Notes: generated from the letters alone by a model not told the origin. 64,000 bases of DNA from Halobellus sp. Atlit-31R (GCA_003665935.1 QPLR01000007.1:62001-126000); one strand, 5' to 3'. Positions 24,088 through 33,209 are shown, counted from the stretch's first letter. Made by a program: numbers and translations.

Positions 24088-25920
24088 CTACACCCCCCAG
24101 ATCGCCGCGATGCCCGCCGTCGCCACGACCGCCAAGAGCAACTGTAGCGGTCCGCCGACGCGCACGAAGTCGGTGAACTCGTAGCCGCCCGGCCCGTAGA
24201 CCATCAGGTTCGTCTGGTAGCCGACGGGCGTCACGAACGACGTCGCGGACGCGAACATCGCCGCCAGCAGGAACGCGAACTCGTTCGCGCCGAGCCGCCC
24301 AGCCGCGTCCACGGCGACCGGGATCGCGAGCACGGCGGTCGCGACGGGCGTGATCACGCTCGCCAGCAAGCCGACGGCGACGTAGAGGACGAAGAGCACC
24401 GCCGTTGCCGGGAGCACGCTGCCGACGGCAACGAGAAGCTCGGCAAGCAACGCTGCGCCCCCCGTCTCCGTGAGGGCGACACCGAGCGGGATGACGCCCG
24501 CCAGCAGGAAGATCACGTTCCAGGAGACGGCCTCGTAGGCGTCCGACGTCCTGAGACAGCCCGTGGCGACCATCGCGACGACCCCGCCGAGCGCGGCGAT
24601 GACGATCGGGACGAGATCCAGCGCGGCGACCGCGACGACGGCCAGCAGAATCCCGACCGCGACCGGCGCGGTCGGCTCGACCGGTGGACGGCTGTCGCCC
24701 CCGAGTTGCTCGTCGAGCCCACGCTCGTCGACGACGAGCAGTTCGCCGGTGTCGCCGAAGTAGCGGAGCGACGCGGGCGTCGTTCGCAGCAGGAGTAGAT
24801 CGCCGGCCTGTAGCGTCGCCGCGGCGAGGTCGGTGCGGATCAGCTCCCCCTCGCGGCGGACCGCGAGCACCGTCGTCTGGTGGTACTCGAACCCGGTCTC
24901 GGCGACTGCCTCGCCCACGTGTCGCGAGCTCTCGGGCACGAGTGCCCGTGCTAGCGTCCCTTCGGCGGCAGACCGCTCGAAGGTGTCCTGCGTGACCGGC
25001 TCCCGGAGGAGGTGGCTCACGTCGGCCGTCTCGCGGAAGCGGTTGACAGCCTGGATCGACCCGTGGACGACGAGCACGTCGCCCGCTTCGATCGGCGTGT
25101 CGGTGTGCGGGCCTGCGATGCCCTCGCCGCCGCGCCGCAGTTGGAGCAGCCGCACGTCCGGGTGCTCCTCGTCGAAGGCGTCGAACGCCGCACCGACGGC
25201 GATCGATCCCTCCCGAACGCGCATGAACGCGAGGTAGTCCGAGAGATCGAACTCCGAGACCCGGTCCGTGTCGGCCGGGATCCGCGCCGGCGTGAGTCGC
25301 CGGCCCACGGTCAGCAGGTACGCGACCCCCACGACGAGCAACACCGCGCCGAGCCCGGTGAACTCGAAGACGCCGATCCCCTCGCGCCCGTCTACGAGCA
25401 GGCGCGCGAAGTCGCTCGCGAGGATGTTCGTCGCGGTTCCGACGAGCGTGAGCGTCCCGCCGAGGATCGCCGCGTACGAAAGCGGCAACAGGAGCTTCGA
25501 GGGGCTCGTGTTCGTCCGCTCGGCCAGATCCGTGATCATCGGGATGAAGACGGCGACGACCGGCGTGTTGTTGACGAAGCCCGCGATCGGCCCGGTCGTA
25601 CAGACCGTCGCGACGAGCGCCCGGAACTCGCTGCCCTCCGTGAGATCCGCGAGCACGACGCCCAGGCGCTTGATCAGCCCCGTCTCCTGGATCCCCGCGC
25701 TCAGCATATACATCGCGATGATCGTGACGGTCGCGGGGTTCGCGAACCCCGAGATCGCGGTCCGCGCGTCGACGCCGGTCCACGGTTCGAGCACGACGAG
25801 GGCGGCGACGATGCCGATCGCGGTGACGTCGTTGGGGAGGACCTCTGTCACGAACGCGACGAGCGCGAGCCCGACCAGCGCGAACACGACGAACACGCCC
25901 GGAACGCCGAACGGCGGCAT
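24088..25920 (-). CDS. SLC13/DASS-type sodium-coupled permease with RCK_C domains
   Basis: 610 residues from the ATG at 25920; an upstream GTG at 25968 is possible. Two blocks of transmembrane helices (about residues 1-190 and 400-610) flank a soluble middle part with two RCK_C (TrkA-C) domains (for example LLQLRRGGEGIAGPHTDTPIEAGDVLVVHG). The motifs GFVNNTPVVAVFIP and SVITPVATAVLAIPV are the re-entrant loop signatures of the DASS family. It probably imports a dicarboxylate, sulfate or other anion with sodium. A TTCGAA-type element lies upstream at 26030-26045. Confidence 0.82.
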   Translation of the reverse strand: MPPFGVPGVFVVFALVGLALVAFVTEVLPNDVTAIGIVAALVVLEPWTGVDARTAISGFANPATVTIIAMYMLSAGIQETGLIKRLGVVLADLTEGSEFRALVATVCTTGPIAGFVNNTPVVAVFIPMITDLAERTNTSPSKLLLPLSYAAILGGTLTLVGTATNILASDFARLLVDGREGIGVFEFTGLGAVLLVVGVAYLLTVGRRLTPARIPADTDRVSEFDLSDYLAFMRVREGSIAVGAAFDAFDEEHPDVRLLQLRRGGEGIAGPHTDTPIEAGDVLVVHGSIQAVNRFRETADVSHLLREPVTQDTFERSAAEGTLARALVPESSRHVGEAVAETGFEYHQTTVLAVRREGELIRTDLAAATLQAGDLLLLRTTPASLRYFGDTGELLVVDERGLDEQLGGDSRPPVEPTAPVAVGILLAVVAVAALDLVPIVIAALGGVVAMVATGCLRTSDAYEAVSWNVIFLLAGVIPLGVALTETGGAALLAELLVAVGSVLPATAVLFVLYVAVGLLASVITPVATAVLAIPVAVDAAGRLGANEFAFLLAAMFASATSFVTPVGYQTNLMVYGPGGYEFTDFVRVGGPLQLLLAVVATAGIAAIWGV

Positions 25921-26029
25921 CTGGTTCGGAATCTCCCGGCACGCTGATAGCTGTTTCGCGGGGATCACTTTCCCCGCCGCTTCTGCTCGTCCCGCTACCC
26001 CCCGGACGGCGACGCGAGCACGGGACGAC

Positions 26030-26045
26030 CGGTTTCGAAACCGAA
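26030..26045. promoter_or_regulatory. TTCGAA-centred element, site 1 of 3
   Basis: CGGTTTCGAAACCGAA. The core CGGTTTCGAAACCG (26030-26043) is a perfect palindrome. It shares TTCGAA-A-CC-(A/G)-AA with sites 26802-26817 and 27465-27480, which precede the copper-sensor and copA genes. It lies between the divergent SLC13 gene and the SHOCT gene at 26128. It may be an operator for the AsnC/TRASH regulator. Confidence 0.45.
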
Positions 26046-26080
26046 CCCCGGACTCTTAGGCGACCCTCGCTTTCGAAGTG

Positions 26081-26112
26081 CAAACGGAAGTAAGTGGGGA
26101 GCCCGTACTAGC
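26081..26112 (+). promoter_or_regulatory. Leader block shared with copA
   Basis: CAAACG, then TAAG, then a G-rich segment ending CCCGTACTAGC. The same order and nearly the same sequence occurs at 27515-27545 before copA. It ends 15 bases before the SHOCT ATG. It may be a core promoter or an untranslated-leader element common to the two genes. Confidence 0.45.
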
Positions 26113-26127
26113 ACCCGGTGAGAGACG

Positions 26128-26505
26128 ATGCAGCAAGCGCACCTCACGCGGTGGCTCGTCGGCGGCCTCGTCGCCGTCGGCGCGCTCGCCTTCCTCGGAC
26201 CGCTCCTGCTCGGGGCGGCGGGCGGTCCGATGGGGATGGCCGGCGGGACCTGGGGACCGATGCACGGTTCGGGGATGGGACCCGGAGCGATCGGAACGCA
26301 GTCCGGCTGGTGGCTCTTCCTCGCAGCGGCGTGGCGCGTCCTCCTCCTCGTCGCGCTCGTCGGCGGCGGCTACCTCCTCTATCGCGCGGTCGCGGCCGAC
26401 CGGGCGGACCCGGCGATCACGGAACTGCGACGCGCGTACGCTCGCGGCGACCTCTCGGAGGAGGAGTACGAACGCCGGCGGAACCGACTGCAGCAGGAGC
26501 AGTAG
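26128..26505 (+). CDS. SHOCT-domain membrane protein
   Basis: 125 residues. Two hydrophobic segments (about residues 9-30 and 62-86) flank a Gly/Met-rich stretch GGPMGMAGGTWGPMHGSGMG, and the C-terminus holds the SHOCT signature DPAITELRRAYARGDLSEEEYERRR. The Met and His richness of the external loop is compatible with weak copper binding, as in copper-associated SHOCT proteins, but this is inference. It shares a leader block with copA, which links it to the copper cassette. The protein is probably in the cytoplasmic membrane. Confidence 0.8.
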   Translation: MQQAHLTRWLVGGLVAVGALAFLGPLLLGAAGGPMGMAGGTWGPMHGSGMGPGAIGTQSGWWLFLAAAWRVLLLVALVGGGYLLYRAVAADRADPAITELRRAYARGDLSEEEYERRRNRLQQEQ

Positions 26506-26527
26506 CCCGGAGCGATCGGATCCCGAC

Positions 26528-26731
26528 TCAGGCCGACGCGTCGTAGCCCACGTCGTCGACGGCCGCGACGAGGTCCGCCGCGGCGGCGTCGCCCGCGACG
26601 GTCACGGTGTCGGATTCGTGATCGGCGCTCGCGGACTCGACGCCCGCGACCGACAGCAGCGCGTCCTCGACGGTCTGTTCGCAGTGGCCACAGCTCATTC
26701 CCTCGACGGTGAGCGTCTGTGTCTGACTCAT
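26528..26731 (-). CDS. CopZ-like heavy-metal-associated chaperone
   Basis: 67 residues from the ATG at 26731. The metal-binding motif GMSCGHC (Cys14, Cys17) and the HMA beta-alpha-beta pattern to VGYDASA are complete. It should carry Cu(I) to the CopA ATPase, whose own N-terminal HMA domains are encoded at 27553. It is divergent from the sensor gene at 26860, and a TTCGAA element lies between them. A GACGTATGC stretch (about 26749-26757) near -25 could be its promoter. Confidence 0.9.
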   Translation of the reverse strand: MSQTQTLTVEGMSCGHCEQTVEDALLSVAGVESASADHESDTVTVAGDAAAADLVAAVDDVGYDASA

Positions 26732-26801
26732 CGTTTCGGCCGTTGTGATCGCGGAGGCATACGTCTCCCGCTTCGGTTCCATCGGACGACTGCGGTGTCG
26801 A

Positions 26802-26817
26802 CCTTCGAAACCAAAGC
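26802..26817. promoter_or_regulatory. TTCGAA-centred element, site 2 of 3
   Basis: CCTTCGAAACCAAAGC between divergent copZ-like and sensor genes. The complement of site 3 (27465-27480) matches it at 15 of 16 bases, so the two are in opposite orientation. It sits 42-57 bases before the sensor ATG at 26860. Confidence 0.55.
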
Positions 26818-26859
26818 GGTGCGGGAAACGCACTTGGGTCTCGGTGCCGAACAGCCGGT

Positions 26860-27453
26860 ATGTCTGCGCTGGACGAAACCGACGTCCGAATCCTGGAACT
26901 GCTCGTCGCCGACGCGCGACGCCCCTACAGCGACATCGCCGAGTCGGTCGACCTCTCGCCGCCGGCCGTCTCCGACCGGATCGAGCGGCTGCGCGAGTCC
27001 GGCGTGATCCGTCGGTTCACCGTCGACCTCGACCGCTCGCAGCTCCGCGCGGGCGTGCCCGTCCTCGTCACGCTGGAACTCCCCTCGGGCGTCGTGGAGG
27101 CGGTCCGCGACGACGTCGTCGGCGCGGAGGCGGTCGAACACGTCTTCGTCACCGCCGAGAGCGACGTCGTGTTCCACGCTCGCCTGCGCGCCGACGCCGT
27201 CCGCGAGCAACTCGACCGACTCGTCGATCTCTCACGCGTCGACGACTACGAGGTCACCGTCGTCGGCGACGTGGAGTGGAACCCGGCCGTCGGGGGCGCG
27301 GAGTTCGCGCTCTCGTGCGCCGAGTGCGGCAACACCGTCACGAGCGAGGGCCGCAGCGAGCGCTTCGACGGCGAGCGGTACCACTTCTGCTGTCCCTCGT
27401 GTCTGGCGCAGTTCCGCGAGCGCTACGAGCAGTTCGAGGCCGACGCCGCCTGA
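26860..27453 (+). CDS. AsnC/Lrp-type regulator with C-terminal TRASH metal-binding domain
   Basis: 197 residues. Residues 3-52 form an AsnC-type helix-turn-helix (LDETDVRILELLVADARRPY, then SPPAVSDRIERL). After a divergent effector-like region (55-140), a TRASH domain binds metal through Cys153, Cys156, Cys177, Cys178 and Cys181 (CAECG and FCCPSC). In Halobacterium a protein of this architecture, VNG1179C, was described as the regulator of copper response. Here it lies between copZ-like and copA genes. A TTCGAA element precedes it and another precedes copA, so it probably controls both. Confidence 0.87.
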   Translation: MSALDETDVRILELLVADARRPYSDIAESVDLSPPAVSDRIERLRESGVIRRFTVDLDRSQLRAGVPVLVTLELPSGVVEAVRDDVVGAEAVEHVFVTAESDVVFHARLRADAVREQLDRLVDLSRVDDYEVTVVGDVEWNPAVGGAEFALSCAECGNTVTSEGRSERFDGERYHFCCPSCLAQFRERYEQFEADAA

Positions 27454-27464
27454 CCCCTCGCTCG

Positions 27465-27480
27465 GCTTTGGATTCGAAGG
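27465..27480. promoter_or_regulatory. TTCGAA-centred element, site 3 of 3
   Basis: GCTTTGGATTCGAAGG, located 12 bases after the sensor stop codon and 73 bases before the copA ATG. Its complement reads CCTTCGAATCCAAAGC and differs from site 2 at one position. Confidence 0.55.
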
Positions 27481-27514
27481 TTTCGACCCACACAGACCAC
27501 CCATCGAGAAGGGA

Positions 27515-27545
27515 CAAACGAGGTAAGAGAGGGACCCGTACTAGC
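27515..27545 (+). promoter_or_regulatory. Leader block shared with the SHOCT gene
   Basis: CAAACG, TAAG, then a G-rich segment ending CCCGTACTAGC, as at 26081-26112. It ends 7 bases before the copA ATG. Confidence 0.45.
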
Positions 27546-27552
27546 TACTACG

Positions 27553-30252
27553 ATGAGTACACGGACAATTCACCTCGACGTCAGGGGAATGTCTTGTGCC
27601 AACTGTTCACAGTCGGTACAGGGCGCGTTAGAAGCGCTCGACGGCGTCGAGGACGCGACGGTCAACTTCGCCACCGACGAGGCGACGGCGACGTACGACC
27701 CCGAACGGACGTCGCTCGCCGAAATCTACGACAGTATCGCCGACTCCGGCTACGATCCCGTCTCGGAGACGGTCTCGATCGCGATCACCGATATGTCCTG
27801 CGCAAACTGCGCGGACGCGAACCGGACGGCGCTCGAGTCGACGCCGGGCGTCGTCAACGCGGACGTCAACTTCGCCACCGACGAGGCGCAGGTCGAGTTC
27901 GTCCCGGGCGCGGTCACGATGGCGGAACTCTACGACGCGATCGCGGCGGCCGGCTACGCGCCGGTCCGCGAGGAGGCGGGCGACGAGGACGGCGACGGGG
28001 GCGGCAGCGAGGACGCCCGCGACGTCGCCCGGAAGGCCGAGATCCGGCGGCAGAAGCGGCTCACGCTGTTCGGGGCCGCGCTGTCGACGCCGCTCTTGGC
28101 GATGCTGGCGCTGCATCTGTTCGCGCCCGGCACGGTGCCGGACGCGATCCCCGGGACCGGGCTCCCGTTCGGCTGGGTCGCGTTCGCGCTCGCGACACCC
28201 GTGCAGGTCATCCTCGGTCGCGAGTTCTACGAGAACAGCTACACGGCGATCGTCAAGAACGGCACGGCCAACATGGACGTGCTCATCGCGCTCGGGTCCT
28301 CGACGGCGTATCTGTACTCCGTCGTCGCGCTGCTCGGCGTCCTGCCGGACGCGGGGCTGTACTTCGACACGGCGGCGCTGATCCTCGTGTTCATCACGCT
28401 CGGTAACTACTTGGAAGCGCGCTCGAAGGGGCAGGCCTCCGAGGCGCTGCGCTCGCTGCTCGAGATGGAGGCCGACACGGCGACGCTCGTCGGCGACGAC
28501 GGCACGGAGCGTGAGGTCCCGCTCGAAGACGTCACGGTCGGCGACCGGATGAAGGTCCGTCCGGGCGAGAAGATCCCGACCGACGGCGTCGTGGTCGACG
28601 GCGAGTCCGCGGTCGACGAGTCGATGGTCACCGGCGAGTCCGTCCCCGTCTCGAAGGCGGCGGGCGACGAGGTCGTCGGCTCGACCGTGAACAAGAACGG
28701 CGTGCTGGTCGTCGAGGCGACGAAGGTCGGCTCCGACACGGCGATCCAGCAGATCGTCCAGACGGTGAAGGAAGCCCAGTCGCGCCAGCCGGAGATCCAG
28801 AACCTCGCCGACCGCATCTCGGCGTACTTCGTCCCCGCAGTCATCGTCAACGCCCTGCTGTGGGCGACTGTCTGGACGCTGTTCCCGGCCCAACTCGCCG
28901 GCTTCGTCGAGGCGCTCCCGCTGTGGGGCGTCGTGGTCGGCGGCCCGGCCGCGGCGGGCGGCACCGTCTCGACGCTCGAGTTCGCGGTCCTCGTCTTCGC
29001 CTCGGCGGTCCTGATTGCGTGTCCGTGCGCGCTCGGTCTGGCGACGCCGGCGGCGACGATGGTCGGGACCTCGATCGGCGCGCAGAACGGCGTGTTGTTC
29101 AAGGGCGGCGACATCCTCGAACGCGTCCGCGACGTCGACACGGTCGTCTTCGACAAGACCGGCACGCTGACGAAAGGGGCGATGTCGCTGACCGACGTCG
29201 TCGCGCTCGAACCCACGCCCGACGGCGGACAGCTCCGCGGAGTCGACCGCGACGAGGGTGACGCAGACGAGCCAGCGGACTCCGGCGAGCGCGCCGACGC
29301 CGAAACCGAAGCCCTCCGGCTCGCGGCCGCCGTCGAGCAGCACAGCGAACACCCCCTCGCGCAGGCGATCGTCGAGGGCGCGCGATCGCGCGGCGTCGAC
29401 GTCCCCGACAGCGACGACTTCGAGAACGTCCCCGGGCACGGCGTCCGGGCGACTGTCGCGGGAGCGACCGTACTGGTCGGGAACCGCCGACTGCTCGAAG
29501 ACGCCGGCATCGATCCCGCGCCCGCGGAGGACGCGATGCGCCGCCTCGAAGCCGACGGCAAGACCGCGATGCTCGTCGGGCGCGTGTCTGCGGCGGGCGC
29601 CGACGCCGACGCCGGCACCGACACCGACACCGACGCGACCGGCGAACTCCTCGGTGTCGTCGCCGACGCCGACACGGTCAAAGAGAGCGCGGCCGACGCG
29701 GTCCGCACGCTTCGGGAGCGCGGGGTCGACGTTCAGATGATCACCGGCGACAACGAGCGGACCGCCCGCGCCGTCGCCGAGCAGGTCGGGATCGATCCCG
29801 AGAACGTCCGCGCGGAGGTGCTCCCCGACGGGAAGGCCGACGCCGTCGACGCGATCCAGGCCGACGGACGGAAGGCGATGATGGTCGGCGACGGCGTCAA
29901 CGACGCGCCGGCGCTCGCGGCCGCCTTCGTCGGCACCGCCATCGGCTCCGGCACGGACGTCGCCATCGAGGCGGCCGACGTGACGCTGATGCGCGACGAC
30001 CCGACCGACGTGGTGAAGGCGATCCGCGTCTCCGAGGGGACGCTCGCGAAGATCAAGCAGAACCTCTTCTGGGCGCTCGGCTACAACACCGCGATGATCC
30101 CGCTGGCGTCGCTTGGGCTCCTCCAGCCGATCCTCGCGGCGGGCGCGATGGCGCTTTCGTCGGTGTCGGTACTGACTAACAGCCTCCTGTTCCGCCGGTA
30201 CACGCCGGACCACGACTACACGATTCTCGGCTTCCTGCGCGGTCGCGACTGA
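27553..30252 (+). CDS. copA: Cu(I)-exporting P-type ATPase (CopA-like)
   Basis: 899 residues. Two N-terminal HMA domains have GMSCANC (Cys15, Cys18) and DMSCANC. The membrane CPC motif is Cys490-Pro-Cys492 in [10 protein letters not shown], the phosphorylated Asp is Asp534 in DKTGTLT, and the nucleotide domain has [10 protein letters not shown] and GHGV. YN and MALSS in the last helices match Cu(I)-type ATPases. It exports copper across the membrane using ATP. The length exceeds the usual 750-820 because of acidic low-complexity inserts, including a GACACC-type repeat at 29599-29637. Copper specificity is assigned from motifs and neighbours. Confidence 0.93.
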   Translation: MSTRTIHLDVRGMSCANCSQSVQGALEALDGVEDATVNFATDEATATYDPERTSLAEIYDSIADSGYDPVSETVSIAITDMSCANCADANRTALESTPGVVNADVNFATDEAQVEFVPGAVTMAELYDAIAAAGYAPVREEAGDEDGDGGGSEDARDVARKAEIRRQKRLTLFGAALSTPLLAMLALHLFAPGTVPDAIPGTGLPFGWVAFALATPVQVILGREFYENSYTAIVKNGTANMDVLIALGSSTAYLYSVVALLGVLPDAGLYFDTAALILVFITLGNYLEARSKGQASEALRSLLEMEADTATLVGDDGTEREVPLEDVTVGDRMKVRPGEKIPTDGVVVDGESAVDESMVTGESVPVSKAAGDEVVGSTVNKNGVLVVEATKVGSDTAIQQIVQTVKEAQSRQPEIQNLADRISAYFVPAVIVNALLWATVWTLFPAQLAGFVEALPLWGVVVGGPAAAGGTVSTLEFAVLVFASAVLIACPCALGLATPAATMVGTSIGAQNGVLFKGGDILERVRDVDTVVFDKTGTLTKGAMSLTDVVALEPTPDGGQLRGVDRDEGDADEPADSGERADAETEALRLAAAVEQHSEHPLAQAIVEGARSRGVDVPDSDDFENVPGHGVRATVAGATVLVGNRRLLEDAGIDPAPAEDAMRRLEADGKTAMLVGRVSAAGADADAGTDTDTDATGELLGVVADADTVKESAADAVRTLRERGVDVQMITGDNERTARAVAEQVGIDPENVRAEVLPDGKADAVDAIQADGRKAMMVGDGVNDAPALAAAFVGTAIGSGTDVAIEAADVTLMRDDPTDVVKAIRVSEGTLAKIKQNLFWALGYNTAMIPLASLGLLQPILAAGAMALSSVSVLTNSLLFRRYTPDHDYTILGFLRGRD

Positions 30253-30380
30253 TCGCGGCCGCCTCGGGCAGGACCCAGCCCGCTCTCGGCCGTATTTGCC
30301 TCTAACGCTCCTCTCGAACGGTCGGTCGGGGGCTTCGCACAACAGAACGGATTTGCCGCCGGAGTCCGAACCGAACTTCG

Positions 30381-31289
30381 ATGACAAAAGTCAACGTCTC
30401 CCTTCCCGAGGAGGCGGAAGCGAACGTCCGGACGTTCATCGACGAGGTAGACGACCGACTCTCCTCGGAGGAGGGGACCTGCCGCGTCGTGACCGAGACG
30501 CTCGTCGACCTCCACGGGGACCGCGAGGCGTACGACCGCTGGCAGGCCGGCGAGGAGATCTCGGCGGCCGAGCGGGTCCGACTCCAGGGCTACGACCCCT
30601 GCAACGCCACGCTCGAATCCGAGTACTACGCCGAGAAGGACGCGGATCGGTTCCAGCGCTCGAAGTACCTCCAGTGGCTCTGGCGACAGTTCGACGCCAC
30701 GCCGATGGCCGACAACGTCGACCTCGCGCTCCGGTTCCGACAGATGCTCGCCGACCACCTCTTCGAGGAGTGCGGCGACAACTGTCGCTTCTTCAAGGGG
30801 ATCACGTTCACCTACGGACACAACATCTCCGTCGGCGACAACGTCGTGGTCCACGACGACGTCCACCTCGACGACCGCGGCAAGCTCACGATCGGCGACC
30901 GCGCGTCGATCTCGGACACCGCCCACCTCTACAGCCACGACCACGACGTCGTCGACCAGACCGAGGTCGAGAACTACCACACGATCGTCGGCGACGACGC
31001 CCGCATCACCTACGACGCGATGGTCCGCGCGGGCTGTCGGATCGGCGAGAACGCGGTCGTCGGCGCGCGCTCGGTCGTTCAGGGCGACGTCCCGGACCAC
31101 CACGTCGCGGCCGGGATCCCGGCGAAGAGCCTGAAGATCAAGCCCGGCTGGGAGTCCGTCGCCGACCCCGTCGAGGACAAACTCCGGAACCGACAGGCCG
31201 AACGCCGGATCGAGTACGACCTCCCGCCGGAGACCGAACAGTTCGACGAGTTCCAGCGCGATCTGACGCCGCCGGACGCGTCGCGGTAG
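30381..31289 (+). CDS. Left-handed beta-helix acyltransferase (NodL/LacA-like)
   Basis: 302 residues. The first 90 residues are an unusual N-terminal extension (MTKVNVSLPEEAEANVRTFI), which resembles helical haloarchaeal lead-in domains. The C-terminal two-thirds shows hexapeptide repeats, including IGDRASISDTAHLYSHDHDV, where His pairs would be catalytic as in maltose acetyltransferase, and GENAVVGARSVVQGDVPDHHVAAGIPAK. It probably acetylates a sugar or nucleotide-sugar. Acetyl-CoA is the expected donor, and the substrate is unknown. Confidence 0.78.
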   Translation: MTKVNVSLPEEAEANVRTFIDEVDDRLSSEEGTCRVVTETLVDLHGDREAYDRWQAGEEISAAERVRLQGYDPCNATLESEYYAEKDADRFQRSKYLQWLWRQFDATPMADNVDLALRFRQMLADHLFEECGDNCRFFKGITFTYGHNISVGDNVVVHDDVHLDDRGKLTIGDRASISDTAHLYSHDHDVVDQTEVENYHTIVGDDARITYDAMVRAGCRIGENAVVGARSVVQGDVPDHHVAAGIPAKSLKIKPGWESVADPVEDKLRNRQAERRIEYDLPPETEQFDEFQRDLTPPDASR

Positions 31290-31411
31290 CTCCCGTTTGT
31301 CTCGCTCCGGATCGACTGTCGCGTCCGCCAGCGCCGGCCAGAGACCCCGCAAGCGCGAGCGAGCGGGAGGTCAACCGGCGTATCCGCTGCCGAGCGAGGC
31401 GACGAAGAAGA

Positions 31412-31433
31412 TGCGCCAGCCGGGAATTGAACC
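31412..31433 (-). repeat. Partial copy of the tRNA-Gly 3' end (attachment-site-like)
   Basis: 22 bases identical to 31533-31554, which hold the discriminator base, the acceptor 3' strand and most of the T arm of the tRNA-Gly gene. The copy lies 121 bases downstream of the tRNA 3' end on the minus strand. Such duplications are left when an integrating element uses a tRNA 3' end as its target. The rest of 31290-31532 contains no gene; 31480-31496 looks like a T-arm fragment in the opposite orientation. Confidence 0.7.
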
Positions 31434-31532
31434 GGAATCAGACGCGCTCGCTCACTCCGTTCGCTGCGCGCGACTGATAGGGTTCAGATTCCCGTCGTGG
31501 GAGCTCTCCGTTCACGTCGTTCGCAGAAGCAG

Positions 31533-31603
31533 TGCGCCAGCCGGGAATTGAACCCGGGCTAGTGGCTTGGGAAGCCACTGTCCTACCACTGGACCACTGG
31601 CGC
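31533..31603 (-). tRNA. tRNA-Gly (anticodon CCC)
   Basis: 71 bases on the minus strand. The acceptor stem pairs GCGCCAG with CTGGCGC, the D arm reads TGGTCCAGTGG, the anticodon stem GTGGC/GCCAC encloses loop TTCCCAA (anticodon CCC), and the T arm is CCCGGGTTCAATTCCCGG. The discriminator is A. CCA is not encoded. Confidence 0.95.
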
Positions 31604-31730
31604 GCGTCGGACCGTACTGGTGCCGTCCACCATCGAAAACAAAGCCACAGCCTCGACTTAAGGATGACGGAACGGTGGACCGGCGTGTCCGGCGGTAAGG
31701 CCGCACTGGCCCGCCCGACGTCTCCGGCGG

Positions 31731-32297
31731 TCAGACCGCGTCGAGTCGGTGGAACAGCGCCTCGAAGTCTTCGCCGTCGAGTTCGGCCAGATGCGCCTCC
31801 GACTCCTGCCGCAGCGTCTCGATCTCGGACTCCAACTGCTGGTATCGCGCGTCGGATTCGAGCTCGAAGGTGGACTTTTCGGCCGCCAGCGCCTCACGTT
31901 TCGAGACTTTCGTAAAGAACGCTCTGAGCGTGTCGGTGTACTCCGTTCGGCGGAACAGCCGGTCGACGACCCCACGGAGATCAGACTGTTCGACCGGTTT
32001 CGTGAGGTAGGCGTCGAAGCCCAACTCCAGGATGTCGAAGTCGGGGTCGACGGCCGTGATCATCGCGACGCCGCAGCTCGGGTGGCGGTCGCGAATCTCC
32101 CCGAGTACCTCGTCCCCGGAGACGCCGGGCATCCGTCGGTCCAAGAGCACCACGTCGATGGACTCGTCGAACCGGTCGAGCGCGCCGGTCCCGTCGTGTG
32201 CCGTCTCGACGTCGTGCTCCTGTGGTAACCACGAGGCGTACAGTTCCGCGAGGTCCGGTTCGTCGTCGACGACGAGGACGCGAGGATGGGTGCTCAT
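31731..32297 (-). CDS. HalX-domain response regulator
   Basis: 188 residues. The receiver domain has the acidic pair DD (11-12), the phosphoacceptor Asp53 in VVLLDRRMPGVSGDEVL and Lys100 in DAYLTKPV. Residues about 125-188 form the haloarchaeal HalX coiled-coil output domain (KVSKREALAAEKSTFELESDARYQQLESEIETL region). HalX proteins have no DNA-binding domain; how they signal is not known. No kinase is adjacent. The box GCTTATGAC upstream (about 32337-32345) may be its promoter. Confidence 0.88.
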   Translation of the reverse strand: MSTHPRVLVVDDEPDLAELYASWLPQEHDVETAHDGTGALDRFDESIDVVLLDRRMPGVSGDEVLGEIRDRHPSCGVAMITAVDPDFDILELGFDAYLTKPVEQSDLRGVVDRLFRRTEYTDTLRAFFTKVSKREALAAEKSTFELESDARYQQLESEIETLRQESEAHLAELDGEDFEALFHRLDAV

Positions 32298-32465
32298 CTG
32301 TCAGATCGTCTGGATTCGTCCGTAGGAGCGTCGCCGTCATAAGCCTACCTCCTGGCGTGAGGCGCGGCTCGCGACCCGGCGGCTTCCGGTCCGAGCCGTC
32401 GGGGGTCCGCCGCGTCGGCGTCGGTTCGGCGGCCGCCGCCGTCCGGCGGTCGCCGACCGCGGCGA

Positions 32466-33209
32466 CTACTTCCCCAGGTAGAGATCCCGGATCCGCTCGG
32501 ACTCCCGAATGGTCGCGGCGTCGGCCTCGAAGCGGTTCTCGCCCATATCGAGGACGTATCCGCGGTCGGCGACCGACAGCGCGGCGTTGACGTTCTGCTC
32601 GATCATCAGCACCGCCGTCCCGTCGTCGCGGATCCGTCCGACGTGCTCGAACGTCCGCTCGATGAGCTGCGGGGCCAGCCCCGCGGACGGCTCGTCGATG
32701 AACAGCAGTTCCGGATCCGGCATCAGCGCCCGCGCCATCGCCAGCATCTGCCGCTCGCCGCCGGAGAGCGTCTCGGCGGTCTGCTCGAGCCGCTCCTCCA
32801 GCCGCGGGAACAGCTCGAACAGCTCCGCCCGCCGCGACGCCGGGTCGTCGGTGTGGATCGCGCCGATGTCGAGGTTCTCCGAGACCGTGAGATTCGGGAA
32901 GACGTTCTCCGTCTGCGGCACGAACCCGACCCCGTGCTCGACCATCTGGTTCGAGCGGACGTCCGAGAGGTCGGCACCGTCGATCTCGGTCGTCCCCTCC
33001 CACAGCGGCAATCGCCCGTAGAGAGCCTTCATCAGCGTCGACTTCCCGGCTCCGTTCGGGCCGAACACGAGGACGATCTCGTCTTCGCGCACGTCGACGT
33101 CGACGCCGTAGAGCACCTGTAGCTCCCCGTAGCCCGTCTCGATCCCGCGCGCCGAGAAGAGCGCGTCGTCGATTTCGGGGACGGTTTCGAGATCGGTCCC
33201 GCTACTCAT
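32466..33209 (-). CDS. livF: Branched-chain amino acid/amide ABC transporter ATP-binding protein, LivF type
   Basis: 247 residues from the ATG at 33209. Walker A GPNGAGKST, signature LSGGERQML, Walker B ELLFIDEPSAGLAP and the H-loop-region residues are present. VGFVPQTENVFPNLTVSENL is typical of LivF. It provides ATP hydrolysis for the Liv-type importer encoded upstream on the same strand. It overlaps the end of the livG gene by 8 bases, so the two are translationally coupled. Confidence 0.9.
   Translation of the reverse strand: MSSGTDLETVPEIDDALFSARGIETGYGELQVLYGVDVDVREDEIVLVFGPNGAGKSTLMKALYGRLPLWEGTTEIDGADLSDVRSNQMVEHGVGFVPQTENVFPNLTVSENLDIGAIHTDDPASRRAELFELFPRLEERLEQTAETLSGGERQMLAMARALMPDPELLFIDEPSAGLAPQLIERTFEHVGRIRDDGTAVLMIEQNVNAALSVADRGYVLDMGENRFEADAATIRESERIRDLYLGK

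Noticed and set aside
27628-30387. 919-codon minus-strand frame opposite copA
   Set aside because: It is the complement of the ATPase gene. Its Arg/Val/Asp-rich product shows no domain, whereas the plus strand has all P-type ATPase motifs.
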